Assembly: GCF_000730165.1 (NCBI RefSeq)
Contig: NZ_CP022112.1
Coordinates: forward strand, 847,501-911,500
DNA: 64,000 bases
Source: Nitrospirillum viridazoti CBAmc
Lineage (GTDB): Bacteria; Pseudomonadota; Alphaproteobacteria; Azospirillales; Azospirillaceae
Reading direction: 5' to 3'
Both the position numbers and the translations under genes were made by a program. The notes under the pieces are model-generated. The model worked only from the letters and a program-made list of their open reading frames with translations. It searched no databases and was not told the origin of the DNA. How positions within the stretch are numbered: position 1 is the first letter of the stretch; each line of letters opens with the position of its first letter. This document shows, piece by piece, positions 52,142-62,292 of this stretch.

Positions 52142-53401
52142 TTAGGCGCCGCGCACCAGCAGGTGACGCTTGCGCCCCGCCGACAGGCGCACCGGCAGGG
52201 CCCGCGCCACGATGCGGGCATCCAGGTCCGCCACCGCCACCCCATCGACCCGCACGCCACCGCCGGCGATCAGGCGCCGCGCCTCCCCTTTCGAGGCCGC
52301 CAGGCCGCCGCGCACCAGCAGGTCGACCACCAGGGCGCCGTCCGGCGCCTCCTCCCCCGTCAGCGCCACCGCCGGCAGGCCCTCGGCGTTGGTGCCGGTG
52401 AAGGCCCGGCGGGCGGTCTCATTGGCGGCCTGGGCTGCCTCGGGCCCGTGGGCCAGGGCGGTCGCGGCGTTGGCCAGCACCTCCTTGGCCTGGTTGATCT
52501 CCGCCCCCGGCAGCGCCTCCAACTCCGCGATGCGCTCCAGCGGCAGATCGGTGAACAGGCGCAGGAAGCGGCCGACGTCGGCATCCTCCGTGTTGCGCCA
52601 GAACTGCCAATAGTCGTAGGGCGGCAGCCGGTCGGCGTTCAGCCAGACGGCACCACCTGCGGTCTTGCCCATCTTGGCACCGGACGCGGTGGTCAGCAGC
52701 GGGGTGGTCAGGCCGAAGACCTCCCGCCCCTCAAGCCGGCGCACCAGGTCGATGCCGTTGACGATATTGCCCCATTGGTCCGACCCGCCCATCTGCGCCA
52801 GGCAGCCAGCGCGGCGGTGCAGTTCCAGGAAATCGAAGGCCTGGAGGATCATGTAGTTGAATTCCAGGAAGCTCATGGGGTCCTGCCGCTCCAGCCGCGC
52901 CTTCACGCTGTCGAAGGACAGCATGCGGTTGACGGAGAAATGGCGGCCGATGTCGCGCAGCAGGTCGATGTAGCCCAGGCGGTCCAGCCAGTCGGCGTTG
53001 TTGACCATGACGGCATCGATGGGCCCCGACCCGAAGGTCAGGAAACGTTCGAACACCCGGCGGATGCCCTGGATGTTCGCGGCGATCTGCTCGTCGCTTA
53101 GCAGCGGACGTTCCGTGGCGCGAAAGCTGGGGTCACCCACCCGGGTGGTGCCGCCGCCGATCAGCACGATGGGCTTGTGCCCCGCCCGTTGCAGGCGGCG
53201 CAGCGTCATGATGGGCAGCAGATGGCCGACGTGCAGGCTGTCGGCCGTGGCGTCGAAGCCGATGTAGACCGGCACCACACCGGCCGCGAAAGCCGCGTCC
53301 AGCCCATCGAGGTTGGTGCACTGGTGGATGTAGCCGCGCGCGCCCAGCGCCTGCAGGGCTGTGGAGCGCAACGTCTGTGGGGAAAAATCCTGGGTATCCA
53401 T
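52142..53401 (-). CDS. tyrS: Tyrosyl-tRNA synthetase
   Basis: 419 residues. Class I Rossmann domain with the HIGH-type motif HVGHLLP near 50 and the KMSKS-type motif KMGKT near 240 ([12 protein letters not shown]), then a C-terminal S4 RNA-binding domain ([27 protein letters not shown]). It charges tRNA-Tyr in the cytoplasm. ATG 53401 gives the family N-terminus; the longer frame to 53491 does not. It overlaps no neighbour. Confidence 0.96.
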   Translation of the reverse strand: MDTQDFSPQTLRSTALQALGARGYIHQCTNLDGLDAAFAAGVVPVYIGFDATADSLHVGHLLPIMTLRRLQRAGHKPIVLIGGGTTRVGDPSFRATERPLLSDEQIAANIQGIRRVFERFLTFGSGPIDAVMVNNADWLDRLGYIDLLRDIGRHFSVNRMLSFDSVKARLERQDPMSFLEFNYMILQAFDFLELHRRAGCLAQMGGSDQWGNIVNGIDLVRRLEGREVFGLTTPLLTTASGAKMGKTAGGAVWLNADRLPPYDYWQFWRNTEDADVGRFLRLFTDLPLERIAELEALPGAEINQAKEVLANAATALAHGPEAAQAANETARRAFTGTNAEGLPAVALTGEEAPDGALVVDLLVRGGLAASKGEARRLIAGGGVRVDGVAVADLDARIVARALPVRLSAGRKRHLLVRGA

Positions 53402-53757
53402 GAAGCGGTTCCTGGTCTGGTGGACCGCCACCAAGAGGGAGACCGCTTTTGGGAAACGACTGCCGCCTTGGCGGCGGCATCGTTTCAACATGGTCGAACA
53501 ACGCCGCTCCTATGAGGAGGGCGCGTAATACGTGCAGCAGGGGGGCAGCGTTGTGACCATGGGCGGATGGTGATCATCCCGCCCGCGCCCTGTCAAGCCG
53601 CCGCAGCGCATAGCTTCCTTATTTAACATAATTTTGCAGTTAATTATACAGATTGACTCTCAACAGACCGTTAATTTAGCCTCAACTTAGATCGTAAAAT
53701 AACGCTCATCGATCGTTAAATAGCGCATCAGGAAGTGTGAATTTGCGGGAGACCATG
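53402..53757. promoter_or_regulatory. Divergent region between tyrS and the ssu operon
   Basis: 356 bases without a gene. The tyrS half is GC-rich. The part at 53620-53730 is very AT-rich and holds the ssu promoter and the tandem operator at 53690-53726. Confidence 0.6.
53690..53726 (+). promoter_or_regulatory. Tandem operator upstream of the ssu operon
   Basis: GATCGTAAAATAACGC (53690-53705) and GATCGTTAAATAGCGC (53711-53726) are direct repeats matching at 14 of 16 positions, offset by exactly 21 bases, two turns of the helix. They end 31 bases before the ssuA start, so they overlap or follow the core promoter. The binding protein is unknown; a CysB/Cbl-type LysR protein is a guess. Confidence 0.55.
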
Positions 53758-54720
53758 ATGGGTAAAGCCTATTCCGCCCTTTGCCGCCTGGCCCTGGCTG
53801 CGGCCTTGACCCTGGGTATTGGCGCGGCATCCGCAGCGGAAAAGCCGGTGCGCATCGGCTATCAGAAATACGGAACCCTGCTTCTGCTCAAGGAAAGCGG
53901 CAAGCTGGACAAACAGCTGAAAGCCCAAGGCATCGCTGTGGAATGGCGGGAATTCCCCGGCGGCCCGCAGTTGCTGGAGGCGCTGAACGTCGGCGCGCTG
54001 GACTTCGGCATCACCGGCGAGGCGCCGCCCATCTTCGCCCAGGCCGCCGGCGCCCCCCTGGTCTATGTCGGCGTGGAACCACCCGCGCCCAAGGGCGAGG
54101 CCATCCTGGTGCCCAAGGACAGTCCGCTGAAAAGCGTGGCCGACCTGAAGGGCAAGAAGGTGGCGCTGAACAAGGGCTCCAACGTCCACTACCTGCTGGT
54201 GAAGGCGCTGGAGGACGCGGGCCTGAAATACAGCGACATCCAGCCCACCTACCTGGCGCCGGCCGATGCCCGCGCGGCGTTCGAGCAAGGCAGCGTCGAC
54301 GCCTGGGTCATCTGGGACCCCTACTACGCCGCCGCGGCGGCCGCCACCCAGGCCCGCGTGCTGGTGGACGGCGTGCGTGCCGACGGCAGCGACCTGGTGG
54401 CCAACCATCAGTTCTACCTGGCCGAACGCGGCTTCAACGAGACGCGGCCCCAGGTGGTGCAGACCATCCTGGCGGCCCTGAAGGACATCGACGCCCAGTC
54501 CAGGGGCGACCAGAAGGCCGTGGCCCAGCGCCTGAGCCCGCAGGTGGGCATCCCGGTGCCGGTGCTGGAAACGGCGCTGGCCCGCATGGGCTACGGCGTG
54601 CAGCCCATCACACCCGAGGTGGTCGCTGCCCAGCAGAAGATCGCCGACACCTTCCACCAGCTGGGGCTGATCCCCAAGCCCATCCGCGTCTCGGACGCCA
54701 TTCCCGGATCGAAATCATGA
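53758..54720 (+). CDS. ssuA: Sulfonate ABC transporter, substrate-binding protein
   Basis: 320 residues from ATG 53758 (GGGAG six bases upstream; an ATG three bases earlier and a GTG at 53737 are alternatives). Signal peptide (about 1-26, ending GAASAAE). The body is a two-lobed periplasmic binding protein of the SsuA family ([17 protein letters not shown] at the start, [39 protein letters not shown]). It captures aliphatic sulfonates for the SsuBC importer. The stop overlaps the ssuD start as ATGA. Confidence 0.94.
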   Translation: MGKAYSALCRLALAAALTLGIGAASAAEKPVRIGYQKYGTLLLLKESGKLDKQLKAQGIAVEWREFPGGPQLLEALNVGALDFGITGEAPPIFAQAAGAPLVYVGVEPPAPKGEAILVPKDSPLKSVADLKGKKVALNKGSNVHYLLVKALEDAGLKYSDIQPTYLAPADARAAFEQGSVDAWVIWDPYYAAAAAATQARVLVDGVRADGSDLVANHQFYLAERGFNETRPQVVQTILAALKDIDAQSRGDQKAVAQRLSPQVGIPVPVLETALARMGYGVQPITPEVVAAQQKIADTFHQLGLIPKPIRVSDAIPGSKS

Positions 54721-55931
54721 GCGACACCCCCCTTCACCCCGCCGAACCGGTGACGGAAGCGAACGTCTTCTGGTTCATCCCCACCCATGGCGACGGCCGC
54801 TATCTGGGCACCACCCACGGCGCCCGCGCCGTCAGCTTCGATTACCTGAAGCAGATCGCACAGGCGGCCGACAGCCTGGGCTATTACGGCGTGCTGCTGC
54901 CCACCGGGCGCAGTTGCGAGGACAGCTGGGTCATTGCCTCCGCCCTGGCGCCGCTGACGGAGCGGCTGCGCTATCTGGTGGCGGTGCGGCCGGGCCTGCA
55001 ATCGCCCACCGTTTCGGCCCGCATGGCGGCCACATTGGACCGGGTATCCAACGGCCGGCTGCTGATCAACGTCGTCACCGGCGGCGACCCGGTGGAGAAC
55101 GCCGGCGACGGCATCTTCCTGTCGCATACCGAGCGCTATGAGGTGACGTGGGAATTCCTGTCGGTCTGGACCCGCCTGATCGCCGGCGAGACGGTACATT
55201 ATGAGGGCAAGCACATCCGCATCGAGGATGGGCGGCTGTTCTTCCCCTCCCTGCAGCGGCCCTACCCGCCCCTGTATTTCGGCGGATCATCCACCGCCGG
55301 CATCGACGTGGCGGCGGAGACGGTCGACAAGTACCTGACCTGGGGCGAACCGCCGGCGCAGGTGGCGGAAAAGGTGGCCGTCGTCCGTGCCGCCGCCGCC
55401 GCCAAGGGCCGCAAGGTGACCTTCGGCATCCGCCTGCACGTCATCGTGCGCGAAACCAACGAAGCCGCCTGGCGTGCCGCCGATGAACTGATCCAGCACG
55501 TCGATGACGCCACCATCGCCCAGGCGCAGAAGACCTTCGCCCGCATGGACAGCGTGGGCCAGGCCCGCATGCAGGCGCTGCACGGCGGCCGGCGCGACAA
55601 GCTGGAAGTCAGCCCCAACCTGTGGGCCGGCGTGGGCCTGGTGCGCGGCGGCGCCGGCACCGCCCTGGTGGGCGATCCGGAAACGGTGGCGCAGCGCATG
55701 AAGGAATACATGGCCGTCGGCATCGACAGCTTCATCCTGTCGGGCTACCCGCACCTGGAGGAAGCCTACCGCTTCGCCGAGCTGGTCTTCCCCCTGCTGC
55801 CGCTGGCGCCAGGCAATGGCCGGGACAAGGGCGAGGCCACCAACCACGGCCCCTTTGGCGAGCGCATCGCCAACACCCTGCCCCCGGCACCCAAGGAGAC
55901 CGCCGCCCTGCGCCAGGCATCGGCATCATGA
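54717..55931 (+). CDS. ssuD: FMNH2-dependent alkanesulfonate monooxygenase
   Basis: 404 residues, bacterial-luciferase-like TIM barrel. It converts alkanesulfonates to aldehydes and sulfite with FMNH2 and oxygen, releasing sulfur for growth. Family segments are [17 protein letters not shown] near the N-terminus, [28 protein letters not shown], and [16 protein letters not shown]. The flavin reductase SsuE is not encoded in the operon here, so another reductase must supply FMNH2. Overlaps ssuA and ssuC by four bases each (ATGA). Confidence 0.96.
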   Translation: MSDTPLHPAEPVTEANVFWFIPTHGDGRYLGTTHGARAVSFDYLKQIAQAADSLGYYGVLLPTGRSCEDSWVIASALAPLTERLRYLVAVRPGLQSPTVSARMAATLDRVSNGRLLINVVTGGDPVENAGDGIFLSHTERYEVTWEFLSVWTRLIAGETVHYEGKHIRIEDGRLFFPSLQRPYPPLYFGGSSTAGIDVAAETVDKYLTWGEPPAQVAEKVAVVRAAAAAKGRKVTFGIRLHVIVRETNEAAWRAADELIQHVDDATIAQAQKTFARMDSVGQARMQALHGGRRDKLEVSPNLWAGVGLVRGGAGTALVGDPETVAQRMKEYMAVGIDSFILSGYPHLEEAYRFAELVFPLLPLAPGNGRDKGEATNHGPFGERIANTLPPAPKETAALRQASAS

Positions 55932-56716
55932 CCAGGACGAAAGCCCTGCGCCGGGGGCTGGTCCCCTGGCTGCTGCCCCTCGCCCTGCTGGCGGTGTGGG
56001 AGGTGGCGGCCAAGGCGGGATGGTTGTCGGCCCGCGTGCTGCCGGCGCCCAGCGACATCGCCGTCGCCTTCTGGACCACGCTGAAGGATGGCAGCCTGCC
56101 CCATCATGTCGGCATCAGCGCGGAGCGTGCCGTGCTGGGCCTGGTCATCGGCGGCGGCCTGGGCTTCGCCCTGGGCCTAATCAACGGTGCCCTGCCCCTG
56201 GCCGAGGACATCCTGGACAGTTCCTTGCAGATGCTGCGCAACGTGCCGCACCTGGCCATCATCCCCATGGTCATCCTGTGGTTCGGCATCGGAGAGGAGG
56301 CCAAGGTCTTCCTGGTGGCCGTGGGCGTGCTGTTCCCCATGTACCTCAACACCTTCCACGGCATTCGCTCGGTTGACCGGGGCCTGGTGGAGATGGGCCG
56401 GGTCTATGGCCTTGGCCCCGTGGCCCTCTACCTGCGCGTCATCCTGCCGGGCGCCTTGCCCGCCATCCTGGTGGGCCTGCGCTACGCCCTGGGCATCATG
56501 TGGCTGACCCTGATCGTGGCGGAGACCATCTCCGCCTCCTCCGGCATCGGCTATATGACCATGAACGCGCGGGAGTTCTTGCAGACCGACATGGTGCTGC
56601 TGGGCATCATCGTCTATGCCCTGCTGGGCAAGCTGGCCGACATCGCGTCGCGCTGGCTGGAGCGCAGGGCGCTGGAGTGGAACCCGTCCTTCCATACCGG
56701 GCTGGAGGCGGCATGA
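55928..56716 (+). CDS. ssuC: Sulfonate ABC transporter, permease
   Basis: 262 residues with about six transmembrane helices and the ABC-permease cytoplasmic EAA-type loop ([26 protein letters not shown]) that contacts the ATPase. It forms the membrane channel of the SsuABC importer. The ATGA overlaps on both sides show tight translational coupling. C-terminal residues (ALEWNPSF) are typical of SsuC. Confidence 0.95.
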   Translation: MTRTKALRRGLVPWLLPLALLAVWEVAAKAGWLSARVLPAPSDIAVAFWTTLKDGSLPHHVGISAERAVLGLVIGGGLGFALGLINGALPLAEDILDSSLQMLRNVPHLAIIPMVILWFGIGEEAKVFLVAVGVLFPMYLNTFHGIRSVDRGLVEMGRVYGLGPVALYLRVILPGALPAILVGLRYALGIMWLTLIVAETISASSGIGYMTMNAREFLQTDMVLLGIIVYALLGKLADIASRWLERRALEWNPSFHTGLEAA

Positions 56717-57495
56717 TGGTCCCCCTGCGCGCGGCGCCCCCACCCCAGGTTCAGCCCGAGGTTCAGGACCAGGCTACCGTTACCGGCAAGGGCTTGGAAC
56801 TGGCCTTCGACAGCGTCACCAAGGCCTTCGGCGACGTGGGCGTGCTGAAGGGCCTGGACCTGGTCATCCCGGCCGGGCAGTTCGTCGCCGTCGTCGGCCG
56901 CTCGGGCGGTGGCAAGACCACGCTGATGCGCCTCATCGCCGGGCTGGACGGCCCAACCAGTGGCACCATCCGCATCAACGGCACAGCCCGCCGGGGCCTG
57001 CAGCCCGACGTGCGCCTGCTGTTCCAGGACGCCCGCCTACTGCCCTGGCAGCGGGTGCTGAGCAATGTCGGCATCGCCCGTGGCCCCGACTGGAAGGAGC
57101 GCGCCCAGGCGCTGCTGGCCGAGGTGGGCCTGGCGGATCGCGCCGGCGACTGGCCCTATGTCCTGTCCGGCGGGCAGAAGCAGCGCGTGGCCCTGGCCCG
57201 CGCCCTGGTGACCGAGCCGGGCATCCTGCTGCTGGATGAGCCGTTCGGCGCCCTGGACGCCCTGACCCGGGCCGACATGCACCGCCTGCTGACCCGGATT
57301 TGGCGCCAGCACGGCTTCACCGCCATCCTCATCACCCATGACGTGGCGGAGGCCGTGGCCCTGGCCGACCGCGTGCTGGTGCTGCGCGACGGCCGCGTGG
57401 CCGAGGACATCACCGTCGACATCCCCCGCAGCGCCCGAGTCGGCGGCGCCCCCCGGCTGGCGGAACTGGAACGCCGCATCCTCAACTCCGTCTAA
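56713..57495 (+). CDS. ssuB: Sulfonate ABC transporter, ATP-binding protein
   Basis: 260 residues. Walker A GRSGGGKTT (near 65), Q-loop LLFQDARLLPW, signature LSGGQKQRVALARAL, Walker B ILLLDEPFGALDA and switch His (ITHDVAEAVALADRV) are all present. It powers uptake of sulfonates by SsuC. It is the last gene of the four-gene operon; its stop is followed by about 160 bases without a clear terminator. The N-terminal 25 residues are a non-conserved Pro-rich extension. Confidence 0.95.
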   Translation: MMVPLRAAPPPQVQPEVQDQATVTGKGLELAFDSVTKAFGDVGVLKGLDLVIPAGQFVAVVGRSGGGKTTLMRLIAGLDGPTSGTIRINGTARRGLQPDVRLLFQDARLLPWQRVLSNVGIARGPDWKERAQALLAEVGLADRAGDWPYVLSGGQKQRVALARALVTEPGILLLDEPFGALDALTRADMHRLLTRIWRQHGFTAILITHDVAEAVALADRVLVLRDGRVAEDITVDIPRSARVGGAPRLAELERRILNSV

Positions 57496-57656
57496 AAGAA
57501 GGAAAGCATTCTCATGGCGATTCAATTCACACCATAAAAGGCAACTACGTGCCGCCTTGAACCAATCGTTGGCCCCTGACACTCTGGCACCCGACAGCCT
57601 GACCGCCGCCCTATAACCGGCACCGCTGCAACCGGTATCACTTGATCGGGTTCCAC

Positions 57657-59165
57657 ATGTCCCTGGGTGATGCGCCCCACCAAAGAACCGCCCCCCGCGT
57701 CGTCATCCTGGGCGGCGGGTTCAGCGGGGCCATTGCCGCCCTGCACCTGGCCCGCAACACGCCGGTGCCGGTGGATATCGATATCGTGGAGCCGCGCCCG
57801 CTGCTGGGCGGCGGTGTCGCCTATTCCACCCCCGACCCGCAGCACCGCATCAATGTGCCGGCGGCGCGCATGAGCGCCTTTTCCGCCGACATGGGGCATT
57901 TCGACCGCTGGCTGCGCCGCTCCGGCGTGCTGGCCACCGACCCGCAGGCCCTGGTGAAGGGCGGGCACATCTTCTCCAGCCGGCTGGAGTTCGGGCGCTA
58001 TCTCGACGGGCTGGTGCGGGAACAGGCGGCGTCTGACGGGCCCGCCCACATCCGTCACGTGCAGCAGCGGGCGACATCCATCACCCCCATTCCACGCGAC
58101 GCGCCGCCGGGCCAATCCTTCGGCTATGCCGTGGCGCTGGAGAATGGCGGCCGCTTGGTGGCCGACATGGTGATCATCGCCACCAGCCATCCGCCGCCGT
58201 CCCCGCCCCGGAACCTGGTGGAAGCGCTGGGCGACGACCCGCGCCTGATCGCCAATCCCTGGGCGCCCGGCGCGCTGGATGGACTGGACGCGAATGCCCG
58301 GGTGCTGGTGGTGGGCTCAGGCCTGACCATGGCCGACATCCTGGCCACACTGGAGGCCGGGGGGCACAAGGGCCCCATCACCGTCTTCTCCCGCCGTGGG
58401 CTGACGCCCCGGGGGCATGCCTTGGACGCGAGCGACCTGGTGGGCGACTTCGCTACCCGGCCCGAGGTGACGGCCCTGGCCCTGTTGCGCCGCATCCGCG
58501 CCACGGTGAAAGCGGCGGAGGTCGAGGGTAGGCCGTGGCAGGTGGTGCTGGACGCCGTGCGTCGCGACGCACGCGCCATCTGGCAGGCCCTACCCCTGGA
58601 GCAGAAGCGCAAACTGCTGCGCCACCTGCGACCCTTCTGGGACGTGCACCGCTACCGCATCGCCCCTCAGCCGGAAGCGACGATCCATGCGCTGGAAGCG
58701 CGGGGACAGCTGGAGATTCTGGCGGCGCGCCTGACGGACATCGGTGCGGCACCCGATGGCATTCACGCCACCCTGCGCCCGCGCCGGGGCGGCGCCAACC
58801 TCACTCGCACGGTGGATGCGGTGGTGGTGGCTACCGGGCCGGCGCACGACCACCTGATCGGCGCCGTGCCGGCTCTGGCGCCGCTGGTGGCAAGCGGCCG
58901 CCTGCACCCAGACGCGCTGGGCCTGGGCATCGCCGTCGACGACCAGAGCCGGGTGCTGGACGTGCGGGGTGTGCCGGATGAGACGCTGTGGGTGGCCGGT
59001 CCCCTGGCCCGCGCGACCTTCGGCGAACTGATGGGCCTGCCCCAGGTGCTGACCCATGCCGAGGAGGTGGCGCGATCCGTGGCCCGGCGCCTGCCGGGCC
59101 AGGCCGCCCCGGAAGCGCCGAAAAACGGTGCGCGGTCCAAACCGGGCGTCGCCGTGGCGGATTGA
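57657..59165 (+). CDS. FAD/NAD(P)-binding oxidoreductase-like protein
   Basis: 502 residues from ATG 57657; a TTG at 57642 is the only longer start. The N-terminal dinucleotide fold (VVILGGGFSGAIAALHLAR, about 15-33) and a second GxGxxM segment (VLVVGSGLTMADILATL) mark it as a member of the FAD/NAD(P)-binding group related to HpyO/YdhS-like proteins. GVAYSTPDPQHRINVPAARMSAF is a typical segment. No membrane or signal sequence. Its position after ssuB suggests a possible electron-transfer role for sulfonate oxidation, but a link is unproven, and it is not a recognisable SsuE. Confidence 0.85.
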   Translation: MSLGDAPHQRTAPRVVILGGGFSGAIAALHLARNTPVPVDIDIVEPRPLLGGGVAYSTPDPQHRINVPAARMSAFSADMGHFDRWLRRSGVLATDPQALVKGGHIFSSRLEFGRYLDGLVREQAASDGPAHIRHVQQRATSITPIPRDAPPGQSFGYAVALENGGRLVADMVIIATSHPPPSPPRNLVEALGDDPRLIANPWAPGALDGLDANARVLVVGSGLTMADILATLEAGGHKGPITVFSRRGLTPRGHALDASDLVGDFATRPEVTALALLRRIRATVKAAEVEGRPWQVVLDAVRRDARAIWQALPLEQKRKLLRHLRPFWDVHRYRIAPQPEATIHALEARGQLEILAARLTDIGAAPDGIHATLRPRRGGANLTRTVDAVVVATGPAHDHLIGAVPALAPLVASGRLHPDALGLGIAVDDQSRVLDVRGVPDETLWVAGPLARATFGELMGLPQVLTHAEEVARSVARRLPGQAAPEAPKNGARSKPGVAVAD

Positions 59166-59200
59166 TGCTCCAGCTGACGCTGTTGATAGGGGAAGCAAAT

Positions 59201-59740
59201 ATGATTTTTGAAATGAAATCGTCCGAGGCTACCGGGGCGGCCAATACGGAGAAACCCATGAAGCTGACACAGATCACGCCCGATTCTGCGACGGGTATTA
59301 CCAGTCCCGTTAACGGCGTTCTCGCCAACTCCGTTCCCGCGTGGTGCGTGCTGCCCGGCTCCTTCGGAAACGCATCGGCTCCGGCAGCCTTCGAGAACGC
59401 GGCCGCCGTAAACGAGCTTGCCCATGCGGCGGGCGATGCTCAGGGGGTGTGGACGGGCATCGCCAATCGGTCTGTGAACAGCCACCCAGGATATCTGGGG
59501 TCTTTGCTGCCAAGCCCTGCCGTTACCGGCCGGGCCATCGGCCCGATGGCGGTCGCAAACGGTGCCGTCATGGGGGAAGGCGCCCCACAGATTGGCAGCG
59601 CACCCGGCATATGGGCCGCAGCCTCCAATCAGTATAAGGACGGGCGGCCTGTTTTCACGGCATCCGATACTGGGCGAGACAATCGTTTCTTCGGGGCGGA
59701 GGCGGCGCCCATTTGGCAGTTTCTGCCCTTTAGCACATGA
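59201..59740 (+). CDS. Small protein of unknown function with its own terminator
   Basis: 179 residues from ATG 59201, with AGGGGA seven bases upstream. No signal peptide, membrane helix or domain I recognise. It is rich in Ala, Gly, Ser, Asn and Pro, with a single Cys near 61. Repeated short A/G/S-rich stretches suggest an extended or low-complexity surface protein. The ORF starts 35 bases after the FAD-protein stop and ends 40 bases before a strong terminator, which supports it as a real gene. Composition is AT-richer than the neighbours. Confidence 0.65.
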   Translation: MIFEMKSSEATGAANTEKPMKLTQITPDSATGITSPVNGVLANSVPAWCVLPGSFGNASAPAAFENAAAVNELAHAAGDAQGVWTGIANRSVNSHPGYLGSLLPSPAVTGRAIGPMAVANGAVMGEGAPQIGSAPGIWAAASNQYKDGRPVFTASDTGRDNRFFGAEAAPIWQFLPFST

Positions 59741-59779
59741 CGCCGCCGGAATTTCGGCGCTGATCGGATGACAGCCACG

Positions 59780-59811
59780 CCCCCGGTGCCTTGCCGGGCA
59801 CCGGGGGTTTT
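59780..59811 (+). terminator. Rho-independent terminator
   Basis: CCCCCGGTGCC (59780-59790) and GGCACCGGGGG (59797-59807) are perfect 11-bp arms with a six-base loop, followed by TTTT. It ends the plus-strand unit and lies just before the convergent ilvE gene. Confidence 0.9.
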
Positions 59812-59822
59812 CATGGAATGGC

Positions 59823-60905
59823 TTAAATGACGCGGCGGATCCAGCCATCCACCAACGGTGCCTGGCTGCCGCGCTGCATGCCGACCAGGCGTTCACGCAG
59901 GCTGGCGGTGGTCGACCCGCCTTCGCCATTGCCGATGACGAAGTCGCCCTCGGCCGTGCGCACGGTGCCGATGGGCGCCAGCACGGCGGCGGTGCCGCAG
60001 GCGAAGGCCTCACGCACCCGGCCGGTGGCAGCGTCTTCCTTCCACTGCGCCAGGGTATACGGCTCCTCTACCACCGTGTGGCCCAGGCTGCGCGCCAGCT
60101 GGATGATGCTGTCGCGGGTGATGCCGGGCAGGATGGTGCCGCTGAGCGGCGGGGTCAGCAGACTGCCGTCGTCGCGGACGAAGAAGACGTTCATGCCGCC
60201 CAGCTCCTCGATCCAGCGATGCTCCGCCGCGTCCAGGAACACCACCTGGTCGCAGCCGTGCTTGCTGGCCTCCAGCTGGGCGATCAGGCTGGCGGCGTAG
60301 TTGCCGCCGCACTTGGCCGCACCGGTGCCGCCGGGGGCGGCGCGCGTGTAGTTCTCCGGCGCCCAGATGGTGATGGCCTTGGCCCCGCCCTTGAAATAGG
60401 CGCCCACCGGGCAGGCGATGACACAGAAGACGTACTCCGACGCCGGCCGCACGCCCAAGAAAGCCTCGTTGGCGAACATGAAGGGCCGGATGTACAGGCT
60501 GCCGCCCTCGCCGCCGGGGATCCAGGCCTGGTCGATGCGCACCAGCTGCTCCACCGCCTCCAGGAACAGCTCTTCCGGGATCAGGGGCATGGCCATGCGC
60601 TCCGCCGAGTCCCAGAAGCGCTTGGCGTTGGCGTCGGGCCGGAACAGCGTCACGCCGCCGTCCGCCGCGCGATAGGCCTTCATGCCCTCGAAGATTTCCT
60701 GGGCGTAGTGCAGCACGGCCGCCGCCGGATCGAGCGCGAACGGCACCCGCGCCGTGACCTTGGCGTCATGCCAGCCCTGGCCTTCCGTCCAGCGGATCGT
60801 CACCATGTGGTCGGTGAATACCTTGCCGAAGCCGGGGTTTTCCAGGATGCGGGCCAGAGTGGCGGCGTCGGTCGGATTGGCGGTGCGGTCTATCGTGAAC
60901 GTCAT
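59823..60905 (-). CDS. ilvE: Branched-chain amino acid aminotransferase
   Basis: 360 residues from ATG 60905, the length of the longer type of branched-chain aminotransferase. PLP Lys in GAAKCGGNYAASL, and the EIFEGMKAYR and LYIRPFMFANE segments are conserved. It interconverts Leu, Ile, Val and their 2-oxoacids. A start at 60929 is possible. It is divergent from the MFS gene and convergent with the small protein gene upstream of the terminator. Confidence 0.95.
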   Translation of the reverse strand: MTFTIDRTANPTDAATLARILENPGFGKVFTDHMVTIRWTEGQGWHDAKVTARVPFALDPAAAVLHYAQEIFEGMKAYRAADGGVTLFRPDANAKRFWDSAERMAMPLIPEELFLEAVEQLVRIDQAWIPGGEGGSLYIRPFMFANEAFLGVRPASEYVFCVIACPVGAYFKGGAKAITIWAPENYTRAAPGGTGAAKCGGNYAASLIAQLEASKHGCDQVVFLDAAEHRWIEELGGMNVFFVRDDGSLLTPPLSGTILPGITRDSIIQLARSLGHTVVEEPYTLAQWKEDAATGRVREAFACGTAAVLAPIGTVRTAEGDFVIGNGEGGSTTASLRERLVGMQRGSQAPLVDGWIRRVI

Positions 60906-61080
60906 GATTTCAAGCCTTCGTGTCCCCATGCCGGTAGCCTAACCGATCGGCCGGCCGCATACGGTCATGCATTTTTGGCCCCAGGTGGTACGGCGGATTT
61001 TCAAACCTGCCTAGCGGCCGGATCAGATCGAAGCTAAATCTGATGTGAAACGCCATTAAAGAACAACGGCGGAGGACGGG

Positions 61081-62292
61081 ATGGGCGAAACATTGCCGAT
61101 GGCCGGGGCGGCCGGACCTGTGGGGATTTCGGCGGGTATGCAGCGCCTGACCATGGGGCTGTGCTTCCTGGCGGCCGCCATCGAAGGGTTCGATCTGCAG
61201 TCGGCCGGTGTCGCGGCTCCCCGGCTGGGCCCCGCCTTCCAGCTGGACCCCACACAGATGAGCCTGGTGTTCAGCGCCGCCATCGCCGGCCTGATCGTGG
61301 GCGCCCTGGTGGGGGGCCGCGTCTCCGACCTCAAGGGGCGCAAGGTGGCGCTGATGCTGTCGCTGGGCGTCTTCGGCCTGTTCTCCTGCCTCACGGCGCT
61401 CACCTGGGATTATCCCAGCCTGTTGGCCGCGCGCTTCCTGACCGGCCTGGGCCTGGGCGGCGCCTTTCCCAACCTGATCGCCATAGCCTCGGAAAGCACG
61501 GAGCGGGGCAAGGCCGGCGCCGTGGCCATCATCTATGCCGGCATGCCCCTGGGCGGGGCGCTGGCCGCCGTCATGGCCTTGCACGGCGGCCACGGCGATT
61601 GGCAGACGGTGTTCTGGATGGGCGGCATCGCCCCGCTGGCGCTGCTGCCCATCCTGGCCGTGGCCCTGCCCGCTTTCCGCCTGGCGCCGACGGCCGACAC
61701 CCCGCGCCAGGGCATCGTTCAGGCCCTGTTCGCCCCGGGGCGACGCGTGGACACAGGCGCCTTGTGGCTGGGGTCCTTCTTCGCGCTGCTGGTCCTGTAC
61801 CTGCTGCTGAACTGGCTGCCCGTGCTGCTGTTGTCGCGCGGCCTGCCCCGCACCCTGGTGCTGGGCGTGCAGATCGTCTTCAACATGGGCGGCGCCTGCG
61901 GCTCCGGCATCGCCGGCCAGTTGATGGACCGGGTTGACCGTCGGCTGACCGTGATCGTCATATTCCTGGCCTTGGCGCTGGCCCTGGCCGGCCTGGCCGG
62001 GGCGGAGGCCAATTTCCTCATGGCCGTGGCCGCTGTCGCCGGCGCGGCGGTGCTGGCGGCCCAGGCGCTGATTTACGGCCTAGCGCCCGGCTATTACCCG
62101 GCGGAGGTGCGCGGCCTGGGCGTGGGCGCCGTCGTGGCCGCCGGCCGCCTGGGTTCCGTCGCCGGGCCGCTGCTGGCCGGCCAGTTGATCGCCAGCGGCA
62201 GCAGCAGCGCCGACGTGCTGATGGGCATTATCCCGGTGGCGGCATTGAGTGGCATCGCCACCTTCATCCTGGTGGCCCGCCGGCCCGCTTAG
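61081..62292 (+). CDS. MFS transporter, aromatic-acid:H+ symporter type
   Basis: 403 residues with about twelve transmembrane helices. The first segment contains AAIEGFDLQSAGVAAPRLG, the FDLQ/FDxx motif of the aromatic acid:H+ symporters such as PcaK/MhpT, and the loop between helices 2 and 3 has GGRVSDLKGRKVALM, the MFS signature. It should import an aromatic or carboxylic acid with protons. Substrate not determined. GGAGG precedes the ATG. It overlaps the convergent small HTH gene by four bases. Confidence 0.9.
   Translation: MGETLPMAGAAGPVGISAGMQRLTMGLCFLAAAIEGFDLQSAGVAAPRLGPAFQLDPTQMSLVFSAAIAGLIVGALVGGRVSDLKGRKVALMLSLGVFGLFSCLTALTWDYPSLLAARFLTGLGLGGAFPNLIAIASESTERGKAGAVAIIYAGMPLGGALAAVMALHGGHGDWQTVFWMGGIAPLALLPILAVALPAFRLAPTADTPRQGIVQALFAPGRRVDTGALWLGSFFALLVLYLLLNWLPVLLLSRGLPRTLVLGVQIVFNMGGACGSGIAGQLMDRVDRRLTVIVIFLALALALAGLAGAEANFLMAVAAVAGAAVLAAQALIYGLAPGYYPAEVRGLGVGAVVAAGRLGSVAGPLLAGQLIASGSSSADVLMGIIPVAALSGIATFILVARRPA

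Noticed and set aside
57500-57620. A seven-codon ORF (near 57513) with AAGGA upstream, and an adjacent Ala/Leu-rich frame after ssuB
   Set aside because: Too short and without neighbours that would make it a leader; possibly a decayed gene, but nothing supports a call.
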